A stretch of DNA of 64,000 nucleotides, from NCBI RefSeq assembly GCF_003945595.2, contig NW_024104909.1, positions 186,001-250,000 on the forward strand. Direction: 5' to 3'. The DNA comes from Pipra filicauda (taxonomy: Eukaryota > Chordata > Aves > Passeriformes > Pipridae). This document shows positions 24,786-36,663 of the stretch, one piece after another. Positions within the stretch are counted from its first letter, which is position 1. Each line of letters begins with the position of its first letter. Under the pieces are notes generated by a model, which was not told the origin of the DNA, did not search any database, and saw nothing but the letters and a program-made list of their open reading frames with translations. Both the position numbers and the translations under genes were made by a program.

Positions 24786-27700
24786 CAAAGCAGGAGGGTG
24801 AGTGGGAATTACTGCCAGCCATCCACAGGGACAGGCTGTGGCACTGAGGGGCATCACCCGTCGCTGCCAGTCCCAACCAGTGCACACACACCAGGGCTGG
24901 GCTCTAACTAGTCCTTACGTGCCCTCTGGTTGGTTTTCCCTTTGGAAAACCCTTAGTCCCCTTGTCTCTCCGTCCCACCAAGGGGTGACTGTCCTCTCTT
25001 TCCCGGTGGCCGCAGGAACACCGACGTCGGGTGACTGTTCCACCCGGAAGCTGAAGGAGCGTGGGAGCTGTGCCAGCACCGCGGCTCTGCCGGGCACCAC
25101 CACAGCCAGGGGGCCTGGCAGGAGGGCTGGGCCACCAGAGAACACACGTGGGAGGACAAGGGGCAGCAGAAGACGACAGCCAGCAGCATCCTGGGCCTGA
25201 GTGCTGCCTGGGTTCCCAGGATCCTTGATCACGCCGGAAGGTTTGGGTTAGGAGGAGAAGCTCTGAGCTCAGAGATTTTACCTGCCTTAAGATTCGTGCA
25301 GCCCTTGTTGTTCAGGTCTGTGTGGTGTTAGAAAGTTGGCAGTTACACACAGCAATCAATTAATTATCCTTTTATGCATCCCAACCTCCTCACCGTCTCT
25401 GAAACGTGTCCTTGGCTCCTCCTGTGCCACGTGGATTGGCACAGAGGATGTATCTGAGGCCATAAGGAAGACAGGTTGTTGTGGAGGGGTGAAGTTTGTA
25501 AAGTTTGGCTCTTTGAGCTGCAGTGAAGCTCTGTTCCTAGTTGGAAAGTCTGCTCTACTGCCATCCCAGATCTGGGCTTCAAAACCTCTTCCTTCAGCCA
25601 GCCCACCCTGGTTCTCTTCAGATTCTTGCCCTCCTCAGGGGTTGTTTGGGATCACATGTTGTAGTTTAGGAATGGAATTCCCCAATTTCCTGCTCCCCCT
25701 GAAACACTCCCAACCATGCTCATTCCCTCCCCCTGTGGTGTGCTGCAGAAGAGAATTGGAGGCACAAAGGGTACAGATCAAGAGTTTAGATAAGAACAAT
25801 TTACTGGGAACAGCAATGAGATAAGAAAACAAATAGTAACAGCAACAATATTAACAACAGATGGTACAAGAGAGGTGAACAATTCTTACCCCCCTGACTA
25901 AAAGGCACCCCTTTCCCCCAGCCCCTCTGTGTGGCAGGAGGTAGTACAGAATAACTTCCTGGTCCTGGTCATGCCCCTCCTGGCTACTCTAAAAATTAAC
26001 CCTGTCCTGGTTATTCCATCCCCAAAAGCCTGTTTTTGTGGTAAATGCTTTGTAGCCACTTTGCAGCAGAGGCTGTTGGTCTGGTTTGCCCATGCCAAGA
26101 TCCCAGCGCTGGCAGTGGCTGCAAGGCAGATGTTCCCCTGGAAGTGCATGAGGGAGAAGGAAGAGCTCAGGACTGTTGAGCTTCCCATGCCTGTGGCAAG
26201 CAGCAGAATGCCAGGGCAGCAGAGCAGGAACTGAGGGATGGCTCTGTCCCCCATGGGAGATGGGCACAAGAAACCACATCCCAGATGGAGCTGTGCTGCA
26301 AAGCTTTGGTCCTCACCACTGCCTGCCTTTCATTGAAATAGTTCTGGCAGGGCATTTTCAAAGGACAGGCAGTGCAGGAAGAGGTCCCTCCTGTGGGAGC
26401 TGAGAGTGACCACAGGGGCTCTGGTGACAGGGACTTTGGTGTAAAATGGTTTCCAGCAACTCTGTTCCCATTTATTACCGAGTCTTTTGAGGGGGGGAAA
26501 ACCAACAATGAAAACCCGAGGTCTGTGAGTGATGGCCTTGATGAGTTGAGAAAAGTCTCTTGGGGAAGAGGATGAAACTGTTCCTCTGATTTTTGGACCT
26601 TGGTCCAAAAATAATACCAAAATACAAAAATCCATTCTGGCTCCATCCTTTGAGCTGGTCACCCCTTCTGATGAGCTGCCTGAGGAGTCCCCTTAGGCAG
26701 GGTTGAGAGCTGGTCTGCCTGTGTAACAAGGACATCTGCTCTGACTGGGGGGTCTCTGCCTCCTGGGACAGCCTTGGGGCACCCACTGTCCCAAACCAGG
26801 CAGGTGTGGCCCTCTCTGCTGTGCCCCTGCCCCACTGACAGCTCCTGTGTGCTGGGGGTGCTGCTTTCTGCTCACATTTAACTCTTAAATTCATCACAAC
26901 ACGCTATTTTGTCATTTTTAGCAAATGCCATAGTGCACATGGCACCCAGTGCCAGCTGCAGGACAAGGCTGCAGGAGCTTCATCCTGAAGAATTTTGATG
27001 AGGTGGAGCTAATTCTCCTAAGGTAACATCTCTGGAAATTCCTCAGAATTTCTGGAGGTTGTGCTGGGAAGAGTATTCTGTGCTTTGTCTCTCATTCCCT
27101 GTCAGTGGAGGAATGGGGCCTCCTTAGCCTTGGCAGTGCCTCTAGCTGCATTATGCAGGTTTATCAATACTGTGTCCCTTGAATTTAAGGCAAAACCACC
27201 TCAAAAAACTCAGGGAAAGGGCCTGGGAGCACCTGGAGAGCAAGGGAAGCTCTGATTCAGCAGTGCCTTAGAACTGGGTGGGCTTTGCAGGACGCGGCTG
27301 GAAGGAGGCTACACAGATTTAGGTCGGGCTTTGCTCAGTCTTAAGAGTGCAAAACATGGGTTTGGAGGGGGTAAGATGGTCCATCCAATAGATTGTAGTG
27401 CTTGGGAGCCTGGGGAAAGGGGAAAGATGGGGCAGTGTGTGAGTGAAGGAAAAGGAGAGGCCCCAGAAAAGGTGCTGCAGGAGCCCAGGGGTAAAGGCTT
27501 CAAGGGGTGTGAAAGCAGAAAAGGGGACACTGGGGTGGGAATTTTCTAGAACAGTGTTTCCCTGAGGAGGCAATTCCTTAAAGAGGATGTTAACCAGCAT
27601 TCCTTGCTGCCAGGGTGGCTGTGCAGGCAGCAGGGAGCCTGGTGCTACCCTAAGGCAAGCTGTCTGAGGAAAATAGTAATTGCTATCTTGGGATAAAAGA

Positions 27701-27987
27701 ATAAAAACTGAGAACCTATTTGTGGTGTGTGGGTTTCTCTGGAGGGTGCTGGACTGTGGAATCATGAATTAGTTTCCTGATTTATTTGGGGCAGTGGGTA
27801 ATACATACAGTCTTTCCAGCTTCCTCTCCCAGGTGGTTGCAGGCTCAAGGGACTGGGAATGCCTCATCCCTGGCTTCCCAGCCCTGCCCTGGCTCCTCTC
27901 AGAGGTGCCATCCTTGCAGCACTACCTGGGTGGGGGATGTGGGAATCCCTTGGGACCCCAAAGCACCCACCAAAGAGCAGCAAATCA
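24786..27987 (+). other. ANKS3 3' flank, possible long 3' UTR
   Basis: No further coding exon is supported. A donor-like GGAGG|GTGAGT at 24798-24799 and an acceptor-like CCGCAG ending at 25014 could excise a 3' UTR intron. The first clear plus-strand AATAAA I see is at 27700-27705, 2.9 kb past the stop, so the transcript end is unresolved. The rest shows no recognisable gene. Confidence 0.35.
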
Positions 27988-28452
27988 GTACCTGTGGAGC
28001 TGCTGGAGTGAGTCCAGAGGAGGCCATGGAAATGCTCTGAGACCTGGAGCTCCTCTGCTCTGGAGCCAGGCTGGGAGAGCTGGGGGTGTTCACCTGGAGA
28101 AGGCTCCAGGGAGACCTGAGAGCCCCTTCCAGTGCCTAAAGGGGCTCCAGGAGAGCTGGAGAGGGACTTGGGACAAGGGTCTGGAGGGACAGGACAAGGG
28201 GGAATGGCTTCCCACTGCCAGAGGGCAGGGTTAGATGGGATATTGGGAAGAGATTCTTCCCTGTGAGGGTGGTGAGGCCCTGGCACAGGTTGCCCAGAGA
28301 AACTGTGGCTGCCCCATCCCTGAGAGTGTTCAAGGCCAGGTTGGACGGGGCTTGGAGCAACCTGGGCTAGTGTAAGGTGTCCATGCCCATGGCAGGGGTG
28401 GAAGGAGATGGTCTTTAAAGTCCCTTCCAACCCAAACCATTCTGGGATTCAG
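27988..28452 (+). repeat. CR1 LINE 3'-end fragment, about 465 bp
   Basis: Well-preserved sense CR1 from ACCTGTGGAGCTGCTGG to CCATTCTGGGATTC, between ANKS3 and the receptor gene. It shares its left part closely with the copy at 39707-39957. Confidence 0.95.
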
Positions 28453-28532
28453 CTCCGGGTGCCCAAGAGCTGTGTCCCTCCCTCCCTCAGAGCAGACAGA
28501 AGCAGCAGGCTCTGCTTGCTGAAAAATAAACA

Positions 28533-28538
28533 TTTATT
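28533..28538 (-). terminator. Candidate poly(A) signal for the glucagon-family receptor
   Basis: TTTATT on the plus strand is AATAAA on the minus strand, 1.5 kb beyond the receptor stop codon. A plus-strand AATAAA sits beside it at 28525-28530, so the block could serve either strand. Confidence 0.4.
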
Positions 28539-30031
28539 TACATCTGAAAAGAGAGTTAATGTGTAAAATGGTCTCATGGGGGCTACATCAATCCAGGACA
28601 ACTCCTGTGTGACTCCAGCATGGCACAGCCTCTTTTGTTGGTGTGCTTGAGACAGCCTCTCTGTGAGACTCCCCCAGCCTGTCAGGGAAGGGGCAGGAGC
28701 TGGAGAACCTTCTGTGTCCATGTGCATGTGCTGGAGAGTCCCAGCTGCTTCCTCCAGCCTGGAGGGGCCTTTTTTGCAAGAGAAAGGAAGGAACCTGGTT
28801 AGGAACAAGTACTCGGGAGCATGTCTGTCCTGCTCCTGAGGGTAACAGCAAGGACCCAAGGTGATGGTGGTGACTGTGGCTGCTCCTGGCTCTTCCAGGA
28901 GAACACAGGACCAGGACAGGAGCTGGAAGCCAGGCACGTGCAGCCCCACTCAAATCACTCTGCCTCAGATGCCTCCCTTGCCAAGGCAGAGGTGTCAGTG
29001 CTCCTGAGCTTCCTGGGCTTCACAGGCTGCTTGGAGAGGGTGGGCTGATGCTTTGGCACCTCACAGGAAAGTGAACTCCCTGAGTCAGCCTTTTGCCACC
29101 AAAACAGAGCGTGGCTCCTGTCTGGGCCTGCCCAGCTCTCCCCCAGCAGAGGAGGGGGTGGTTGGGCTGGATGCTGGACCTGGGATGCAGAAGGTTGGAC
29201 TTGGCTCCAGCTCCCGCAAGCTGCTACTCTCACATCCTTCACTCCCTTGTGACTTTGAGGCTCCATCCTTGGCTCTGCCCACAGCAGAAGGGGCTTGGAG
29301 AGGAGGAACCAAGCAGTGTGTGCAGCTGAAGAGCAGCGAGAAGGAGGTGGGTGCTGGAGCCACGTTCTGTGTCCGTGATGAGGATGGAGAGAAGGTGCAG
29401 AAGCTGCACCTCACTGTGAAGAGCTTCACAAGATGACTGTGGATGTCTGGGAGCTGTCGGGATTGGTGAGATGATCCTTGGGTAGGACAAGGAGGGGAGG
29501 ACAGGGATGCCTGTCCTGACGTGTTGGTGCCACAGGAGGGTTTGGGCAGAGGGGCAGCAGGTCCATGCAGCAGTGCCAGGCTGAATAAAGTCTCCCATTC
29601 CCACTGCTGAGGGTCAGGCTCCCTCCAGCTGCCGTGATCCCCTCCCACATGTGCCTGGGCAGTGTGGGTGGGCAGGGGGTTCCCCTGCACACGGCTGGTG
29701 GGTGCTGGCAGGGGTTGCTGATGGTGCACAGGTGGTGGTAGGAAGCAGTTCCTGCTGCCCACGCAGCCCCCAAGCCCAGGCAAGGTGAGGCCCCCAAGGA
29801 GGCAACGATGCCTGGCAATGTCTGGGGTGCCCATCTCCCCCTTGGACCACAGTGGGGGGATGTCCCTTCCAGCAGCTCCAGTGTGGCACAGCCAAACGCT
29901 GGTCCCAGCCTGGACGTCCCAGGTGGGCACTGCCCAGCACAGCTCCCCACAATCCCCCACCCTCCAGCTGGGCCCTCGTGCCCGTTGTGAACAGCAGCCC
30001 CTGTGCCCTGGCTCTGCGGGCAGTCACTGCA
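28539..30031 (-). other. Probable receptor 3' UTR
   Basis: GC-rich sequence following the receptor stop. Long open frames occur on both strands (for example 29085-29960 minus and 29053-29436 plus), but they overlap one another, have no splice or homology support and look like products of low stop-codon density. A plus-strand AATAAAG lies at 29583-29589. Confidence 0.4.
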
Positions 30032-33000
30032 TCACTGGGCACAGCAGAGCACTGGGTAGTCGAGCTTCCAGAGCTGCCACTTCTTCTTCATCTCAGACTT
30101 CACCTGACACGGAGGGGAGAAGGGGGGCTCGTCCCTGGCCACGCCCTCCCCGCAGGCAGAGGATGGGATGGGAAAGGCGGGAGGGAGACGCTGTGGCAGG
30201 TACGTACCTCCTTGTTGGCAAAGCAGTACAGCACGGCCACCAGGAAACCCTGCAGGGAGAGCAGGGAGTGAGACCCCACTGCCATCCCTCTCCTGGGGCT
30301 GGGGTGAGCTTAGACTCCCCCCAGACCATTTCTGGGTGCTTTTAGGGCTGAGGTCCCTCTGCCACCGCTGCCCCAGAGAGCACAGGAGGCACCGGGGCAG
30401 AGGGTGAGAGAGATGGGGTCCCCCACCCCATGGAGACACCACGGGGAGAGCAAGCTGGAAGAGGCCCCCCCAGTTCTTGCTCCATTATGTGCTCAGAGCA
30501 AGGACGTGTCACACTCGTGCCTCACCTGGAAGGAGTTGAGGAAGAGGGTGAAGAACACCTTGATGTAGCGCAGGATGCCCGTGGTTTGCTCGTCGGTGGC
30601 GAAGATGAAGACAACCTCATGGATACCGAAGAGAGGGATGAGGGTGAGGGTGGCTTTGGCCAGCCTGGAAGAGTGTAAAGGGATCCTAAATCTTCTAGAT
30701 AAAGTCAGGGTGGTCATTTAAGGACGTGAAGGGTGGAGGAGCAGGGTGGGGATGGAGGGGGAGGGGGAGGTGGATGTGGTGTTATCCCGGGCCCAGGGAT
30801 GAGCCAGAGTGGCCACCCCCTCCCTCCTTCCCAGCTCACCGCAGCTTGTAGTCAGCGTAGCCCTTCTGGTTGGCTCGGAGCTTGGCCAGGATCACCTTGA
30901 GGATCCGCATGAAAATGAGCAGGTTGATCTGGGGAGGGGGAGACAGTGCAGGGGCACACAGAGCCCAGCACCCCCACCCCTCACAGCCCACCCTGGCCAT
31001 GATATGCACCCTCAGGGCCTGCAGCAGATGGCACATCCTGTGCTGCCAAGGCTGCTGCTGCCCTTCCTCCCTTCCTGCCATCCCAAAATCCTGACCAGGA
31101 AGCATCAGGGACCACCCTCAGTCCCTTTCTCTGGAGTTAAACACTCTCCTTCCTGCACAGAGCCTGGGGGTTGGCAATTTGCTGGTAAAAAATCAACCCC
31201 GTGTCCATTTCCCTGATCCTTGGAGGCCAATCCACCTTCCTGCACTCTGCTGGGAGCTTCCCCAAGGGATCACAGCCCTGCCCAGGGCTGGGAGCCAGGG
31301 GCTGAGCTGCTGTTGTCCAAAAAGGCACAGGGGTAGCAGGTGTCCCCTACCAGGGAGGCAAGCAGGATGGGGATGCGGATGATCCACCAGTAAGCCATGT
31401 TCTCATTCAGTGCCCAGCACCTGCCCAGGGAGACACGGAGAGCAGCACCATCAGCCCGTGCCAGGGGTGCAGGATGAGGCCAAGAGCTTTCCAGCCCCGG
31501 CCAGGTGGCTCAGGGACCTTGAGCAGCCTCTGTCCAGTCCCAGCCTGGGGCTGAGCATCCCCGAGGAACCCCCACCCATCCTCACTCACTCTGCATTCTC
31601 CTTCAAGTACTTGGCAGCCATCCAGGGCACCACGAACACCACGGGGGTCCCTGCAAGTCACACAGCAAACCCTGTAAAACCAAGCACCCTCCTGAGATTA
31701 GAAACCAGTCCCAGGGCAGGGGCACCGTGGGGACACCCAGGGTCAGCAGGGCCCCCACCCCACACCCTCCCGGGGCTGGTTTGGACCGTGGTGCCCCCCA
31801 GCACTGGGTACTGTGCCCTCCCCCCCGCACACCCAGGTGGCCCCTACCCCAGCCCAGGTAGAGGTAGAGCCTGTAGTAATTCTTCTCGGAGAACACGGCC
31901 CCGATGAGCAGCTTGTAGAGGTAGATGGCTTCCACCAGGAACCAGTAGTGGTTGGCCAGGATGCAGTACTGCATCAGCACCTGCGCCACCCGGCACCCCA
32001 GCGCAGCCTGCCACAGGAGAGCCCCCGTGGGGCTGGCTGGGTGCCCACCCACGGCACCACGGGCACCCCGAGAGCTCCCCCATGGAATGCACAGGCACCC
32101 CAAAATGTTTTCCATCAGGTGTACAGTGTTACACAGGCACCCCAGGTGCTCACCCACACGGGCACAGGTGCCCTTGGGCTCACCCGGAGGGTGTGTGAGC
32201 ACCTCAGAATCTCATCCATCAGGTGTATGGTCTTACACAGACACCCCAAGAGCTCACCCACGGGAGCACAGGTGCCCTGAGCTCACCCAGAGGCTGTATG
32301 GGCACCCTGAGAGCTCCTCCCTCAGGTGCTGCACAGGCACCCCAAGCTCTCTGAGAGCTCAGCCACTGGGTGCACAGTCACCTCAAGAGCTCATCCCTCA
32401 GGAGCAGGGTGCTGCACAGGCCCAGAGCTCTCTCATCAGGTGCACAGGTACCCCAAGGGGTACCCATGGGGGCATGGGCAGCACAGGCCCCCCAGAAGCC
32501 TGTCCACTGGGTGTATGAGCACCCAAGAACTTGCCTACCCACACACACAGGTACCCCAAGACCATCACCGGGTGCATGGGCAGCACCAGCACCCCAAGGG
32601 CTCACCCACCAACACAGGGCTGCACAGACACTGACACCCCCTGCTCCCCCCTCCCCGGGGACAGGATCCCCACCCCACCTCCAGCCCAGCATTGATCGGG
32701 GTCCCCCCGGGGCAGCACTTGCCTCGTGGCTCAGCAGGTTCTCCCAGTCAGCCACCTGCAGCAGCTCCACGCCCCAGCGCCGCTCCAGCAGCGCGTCCTT
32801 CACCATCACCGAGGTCGCCCGCAGGCCAAAGGAGGCGAAAAGGTTGGCATGGATGTAATTCCTGGTGCAGCGGAGGTTCCTGCCGAGTGCCAGGGGTCAG
32901 GCAGGGCACCTCTGGGCTCAGCTGTCACCAGCTGACAGGGACCAGGGCCATGTCCCCCCAGCTCTCCCACCTGAAGACGGTGAGGACGAGCAGGGCAGAG

Positions 33001-34372
33001 ATGAGGGTGAGGAGTGACAGCGAGTACCCCACGGTGTAGAGCACCTTGAAGCTCACCATCAGCCTGCGGGCACCCTCCTGCAGGGAGCACGGCACCCTGA
33101 GCCGGGTGGGCAGCACCTGCCGAGTGGTTGGGGTGCCTGTCCCTCCCTGGCCAGGGTGCCCTGTCCATCTCTGCCCAGTGCCTGGGCCAGGGTCCCACCT
33201 CCTCAGCGGTGACCTCCATCTCCTCCTCGCACTGTGAGTAGTCCCTCCAGGGCTGGCTGCCATTCACCATCACCCACTGCCCGTCGGCACCGCACCGGCG
33301 ACTCACCAGCCCGTGTTTCACTGCGGACACAAAGCACCAGCACGTTCCCCTTGGGCTCCCCCAAACCCCTCTCCTGGGATGGTAGGTCAGACCCTGCTCA
33401 GCCCCAAAGACCCTCTTCCAGGGCAGGCATGAGCAGGGCATAAGCTGGCTGTGCTCTGTGCCCCAAGTGTCCCCTTACTCCAGGTGTGCTTGTGGGTCTC
33501 TCTCCCCCCATCATCAGGCAGGAGGGGAACCCTGAGAGCCTCTCCCCCCCAGCACGGCTCCGCTCTGGCTCCCAGCGGTGGGATGGCAGAAGGGGATCCT
33601 CACCTTTCTCAAACCAGGGCAGGTAGAAGGGGCAGGAGACGTTCACAGCGGTGCCAGGGCTCCCGTCGGGCCAGCAGGCATACATGTCGAATGTCCGGTT
33701 GCAGAACAGCCCTTGCAATGGCAGTGAGGGGGAAAAAGCTGATTGTCACATGCTGCCGGCACGGCCACATCCAGCCCTGCCATCCCAGCACCTCTGAGGG
33801 GGCTGGTGTCACCCTGAAGGGGCCGTGGTACCCCACACCAGCCTTGGACTCCCCTGGGCATTCCAGCCCTGGGCATCCCATCTGAGATATGGAGATCCTT
33901 GTCAGTCCTCCTGCTCATGAGGGTGACCAGCACAGAGGATGCTAGAGGAGGGATAAAGCCCAGCCCTGGCTCTGTGTCCCCTGTGTCTGATGCTGAGCTG
34001 GGCATGGCTGGGTACCTGCGGGGTAGGGCTCGCTCGCCATCCTCCTCAGACACTCGTCACGGTACCGCAGCCACTCCTCAAAGGTCTTCTCCAGCACCTT
34101 GGCCCCACCGTGCTGCAAGTCCAGAGCTGAGTCAGAGCCTCCTGCCCCACCACCTGCATCCCCCTGGCAAACTACTGTGTGCTGCATCCTCGGGATGGGC
34201 AGGGACACAGGACGGAGCCAGGACGGAGCCTGCTGGCCGTGGGTCAGAGGCTGGCAGTGCCAACCCTGCTGCCCCATGGCCCCAGCTCGGCCCTCACCGG
34301 CACGGAGAACAGGCACATCCAGGCGAGTTGGACAAGGCTCCCAAGGCATCCAGATCCAAGCATGTCCCTCAT
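30032..34372 (-). CDS. GCGLR: Glucagon-family class B1 receptor, probably the glucagon-like (GCGL/GCRP) receptor
   Basis: Seven-helix plasma-membrane peptide-hormone receptor, normally Gs/cAMP-coupled. Thirteen coding exons (minus): 34372-34298, 34112-34016, 33711-33604, 33320-33199, 33077-32971, 32879-32723, 32007-31848, 31650-31590, 31420-31351, 30928-30840, 30664-30526, 30249-30208, 30103-30032; all phases agree, giving 432 residues. Residues 1-25 form a signal peptide. The hormone-binding domain has six cysteines (46, 61, 70, 84, 103, 124), CWPDG and three N-glycosylation sequons (62, 81, 113). TM1 is about 142-168; TM2 holds His180; Cys227-Cys297 should link TM3 to loop 2; TM7 contains [13 protein letters not shown]. 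The cytoplasmic tail is short, ending CCAQ. One intron (32722-32008) uses a GC donor. An in-frame upstream ATG at 34420 would add 16 residues. The family is certain; the choice of GCGLR over GIPR, GLP1R or GCGR is inferred from mixed similarity and from this 16p13.3-like neighbourhood. Confidence 0.93.
32030..32645. repeat. Diverged minisatellite in a receptor intron
   Basis: Imperfect copies of a unit of roughly 30-45 bp, of the form GGTGCACAGGCACCCCAAGAGCTCACCCA, run for about 600 bp. For example, CATCAGGTGTACAGTGTTACACAG is echoed by CATCAGGTGTATGGTCTTACACAG about 110 bp later. It fills most of the 32722-32008 intron. Confidence 0.85.
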
Positions 34373-35214
34373 GGCTGCTCCCACCAGCCTGCAACCAGTG
34401 CTCCCAGTGCCGAGGTGCATCTCAGGCTGAGCTGGGGACCCGGATCCTGGGGGAGAGGTGGAGGAATGAGCATGGCTCGGCTCTGCCGGCCACCCACACC
34501 AGTGTGGAGGAGGAGATGTGCTTCTCCTCAGGCAGCAGAGAAGATCCTGGGCATGTCCTGGGCTGCCACAGCCCCGGATCACTTCCCTACTGGAGACAAA
34601 GCCTCGGGGAGTGCCAGGCAGAGTAGCCGGGCTGTAACTGGATCACACCTCTTGGATGAGCCTTGCCAGCTTCTACCCATCACTGCCGGCCCCGGGCTGC
34701 GACGGTGAAACCGCAGGGGAGCAAAAGCCACCGTGACAGCCCCAGTGCCACCGCTGCCACCCCAGCAGGTGGCACTGGGAGACCCGGGAAGGGGCCATGG
34801 CTCCAGGGCCAGGAGGCAGGGAGTCCTCTCCAGGGGTTCCCCGGGACACCCTTGCCCCGCTGCCGGCCAGAGGATGGGACGGCCCAAACCAGCTGCTCCT
34901 CATCCCCTCCCGCCCCGATCCTGCTCGCAGAGACCCCTCGCAACCCAGCCGGGGGGTTCGGGGGCAGGAGGAGCACAGTCCCCCCCGGGGCTCCCCGGTC
35001 CTCCCCATCGCTTCAGGCTGGACGACCCCAGCCCGGGCCCCGCTTCCAGCACGGCCCCGCCGGTCTGTGTCCCCCTGAGGATCCCCATCAGGTCCCGCTC
35101 GGTGTCTGCGGGGGTCCCGATGCGGGTCCCGATGCTCCGCCGGGGCTGCGCCGCTTCCTCCGCCCGCTTACCCGACTCCGCGGTACCGGCAGCCCGGGCA
35201 GTCCCGGTGTCACG

Positions 35215-35430
35215 GTATTCCCAGGATTACCGGCAGCTGGTACGGTGTTCCCGGTATTACCGACAGCACCGGTGTTCCCGGTGTTTCTGGCAGCCCTGCA
35301 ACGCCAGTGTTCCCGTTGTTCCCAGTGTTCCCGGTATTCCCGACGTTCCCGGTGTTTCTGGCAGCCCTGCAGCCCCAGCGTTCCCGTTGTTCCCAGTGTT
35401 CCCGGTATTCCCGGTGTTCCCGGTGTTACG
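35215..35430. repeat. Minisatellite with a 71-bp higher-order unit
   Basis: Short units like TTCCCGGTATTCCCGGTGTT are repeated throughout. A larger block beginning GTGTTTCTGGCAGCCCTGCA occurs at 35281 and again at 35352, a 71-bp period with few differences. Confidence 0.88.
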
Positions 35431-35520
35431 AGCAGACCCCGCTCCGCGAGGTGAACGCGGCGGCGACCGAGCGGTGTCTGCGGCGGAGCCACCTCCTGCC
35501 AGCGCCGTGCCCCGACCGGA

Positions 35521-35570
35521 GGGGGAGTTTCGGGGGGGGCTTCGGGGGGTTTAGGGGGGAGTTTGGGGGC
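35521..35570 (+). other. G-run cluster, G-quadruplex candidate
   Basis: Five runs of five to eight guanines, separated by short spacers such as AGTTTC, CTTC and TTTA, occur within 50 bp on the plus strand. This exceeds the usual G4 pattern of four runs of three. It lies on the non-template side of the minus-strand receptor's upstream region. Confidence 0.7.
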
Positions 35571-36663
35571 GGCACCGCCCCCGGGGGCTCGGGCCGCCCC
35601 GAGGGGATCCGCGGGGTCCCGGTGCCGCTGCCCCCGCGCCTACGGAGCTCCGGCACCGACCCACGGAGCCCCCCGTGCATCGCACAGGAACGGGGACAGG
35701 GATCCAGGTCCAGCCCCATCCCGAGTCCCCACAGAATGACAGGAGAACAGGGATGGGGGTCCAGGTCCAACCTAGCTGAGGGTTCCTATTTGCATGACAT
35801 GGGGACAGGGATGGGGGTCCAGCCCTCCAACGATGGGTCACAGGGATCAGCCCAAGGGTCCGGACTCCTCCAGTCTCGCCCAGAGCCCTGTCCTCCCCAT
35901 CATGCAGCCCCAGGGAGAGTCACAGGGTCCTTCACCTTCCAGACTTGGTGCCCCTCTAGCTGTTCCCCGAGCTGGGTGTTGTGAGGTGCTGGCACAGTGG
36001 CAGCCCCTGTGCAGGCAGGGTGGGCTGCTGGGGCCACGCTCTCCTGGGGACCAAGAGGCTCTGGGGACAATACTGGATCCAGCACAGCCCATGGGTCCCA
36101 TCATCCATCCAGGGAAACCTCAAGGGCAGGGACAAGCTGTGGGACAAGCCTGGTGGTCCTGGTCACATCCTGGGGAGGGAGTGGGTCTCTGCTGACCCAC
36201 CACCACAGGCAGAGCTGGGGAAGGTGGTTTTCCCTCAGTGGAGCAGGTGAGGGAGATTGCTCTGGAGACCCCCAAATCCCAGCAGCCCCTCTGGGCTCCC
36301 ACCTTCCCTCCAGTGCAGCCATGCTCCCCTCCACCTCTGCACGCTGGTGCTGGCCCTGCCCTGCAGCAGAATGCCACGTTCATACCTCAAAACTGCCTGA
36401 ATGCACCAGAAAATGCATTTATTTTGCAAAAATAATGCTCTTTGCCTCAAAACTGCTGCAGTGGGCTCAGAGCAGACACATGAGTCAGATGGATGAGGAG
36501 TCACATCTGTTGCTCCAGCCATGCAAGCATTGTCTGATTATTCCAAGTGACAAATAATGCTTTTTGGAGCAGCCCAGGGTAATGATTTGCTGTTTTGGGG
36601 GAAAACAAGCCCTCAGGTACCTCCTTCAGCACAAGCCAGCACTGGGGTGTTTGCTCATTAGCA

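Larger units (their letters stand above)
34880..35660. promoter_or_regulatory. GC/CpG-rich 5' flank of the receptor gene
   Basis: CpG-rich sequence begins about 500 bp upstream of the receptor start codon. An acceptor-like tract on the minus strand (CTCCACCTCTCCCCCAG ending at 34447) suggests that the 5' UTR is split and that a first exon lies in this block. No TATA box is evident. Confidence 0.5.

Noticed and set aside
27864..28430. 188-codon minus-strand frame
   Set aside because: It is mostly the antisense reading of a CR1 fragment; the same peptide pieces recur at every CR1 copy in the window.
29053..29436. Plus-strand 127-codon frame followed by AATAAAG near 29583
   Set aside because: Looks like a small gene with a poly(A) signal, but the peptide is unrecognised and it overlaps the probable 3' UTR of the opposite-strand receptor.
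29085..29960. A 291-codon open frame on the minus strand below the receptor gene
   Set aside because: GC-rich DNA with few stops; overlapping open frames exist on the opposite strand, and there is no homology, initiation context or splice support. Better read as receptor 3' UTR.
33899..35554. Plus-strand frames of 260-270 codons over the receptor's first exons and CpG island
   Set aside because: They run antisense to supported exons and through a minisatellite; low-complexity translation typical of GC-rich shadows.
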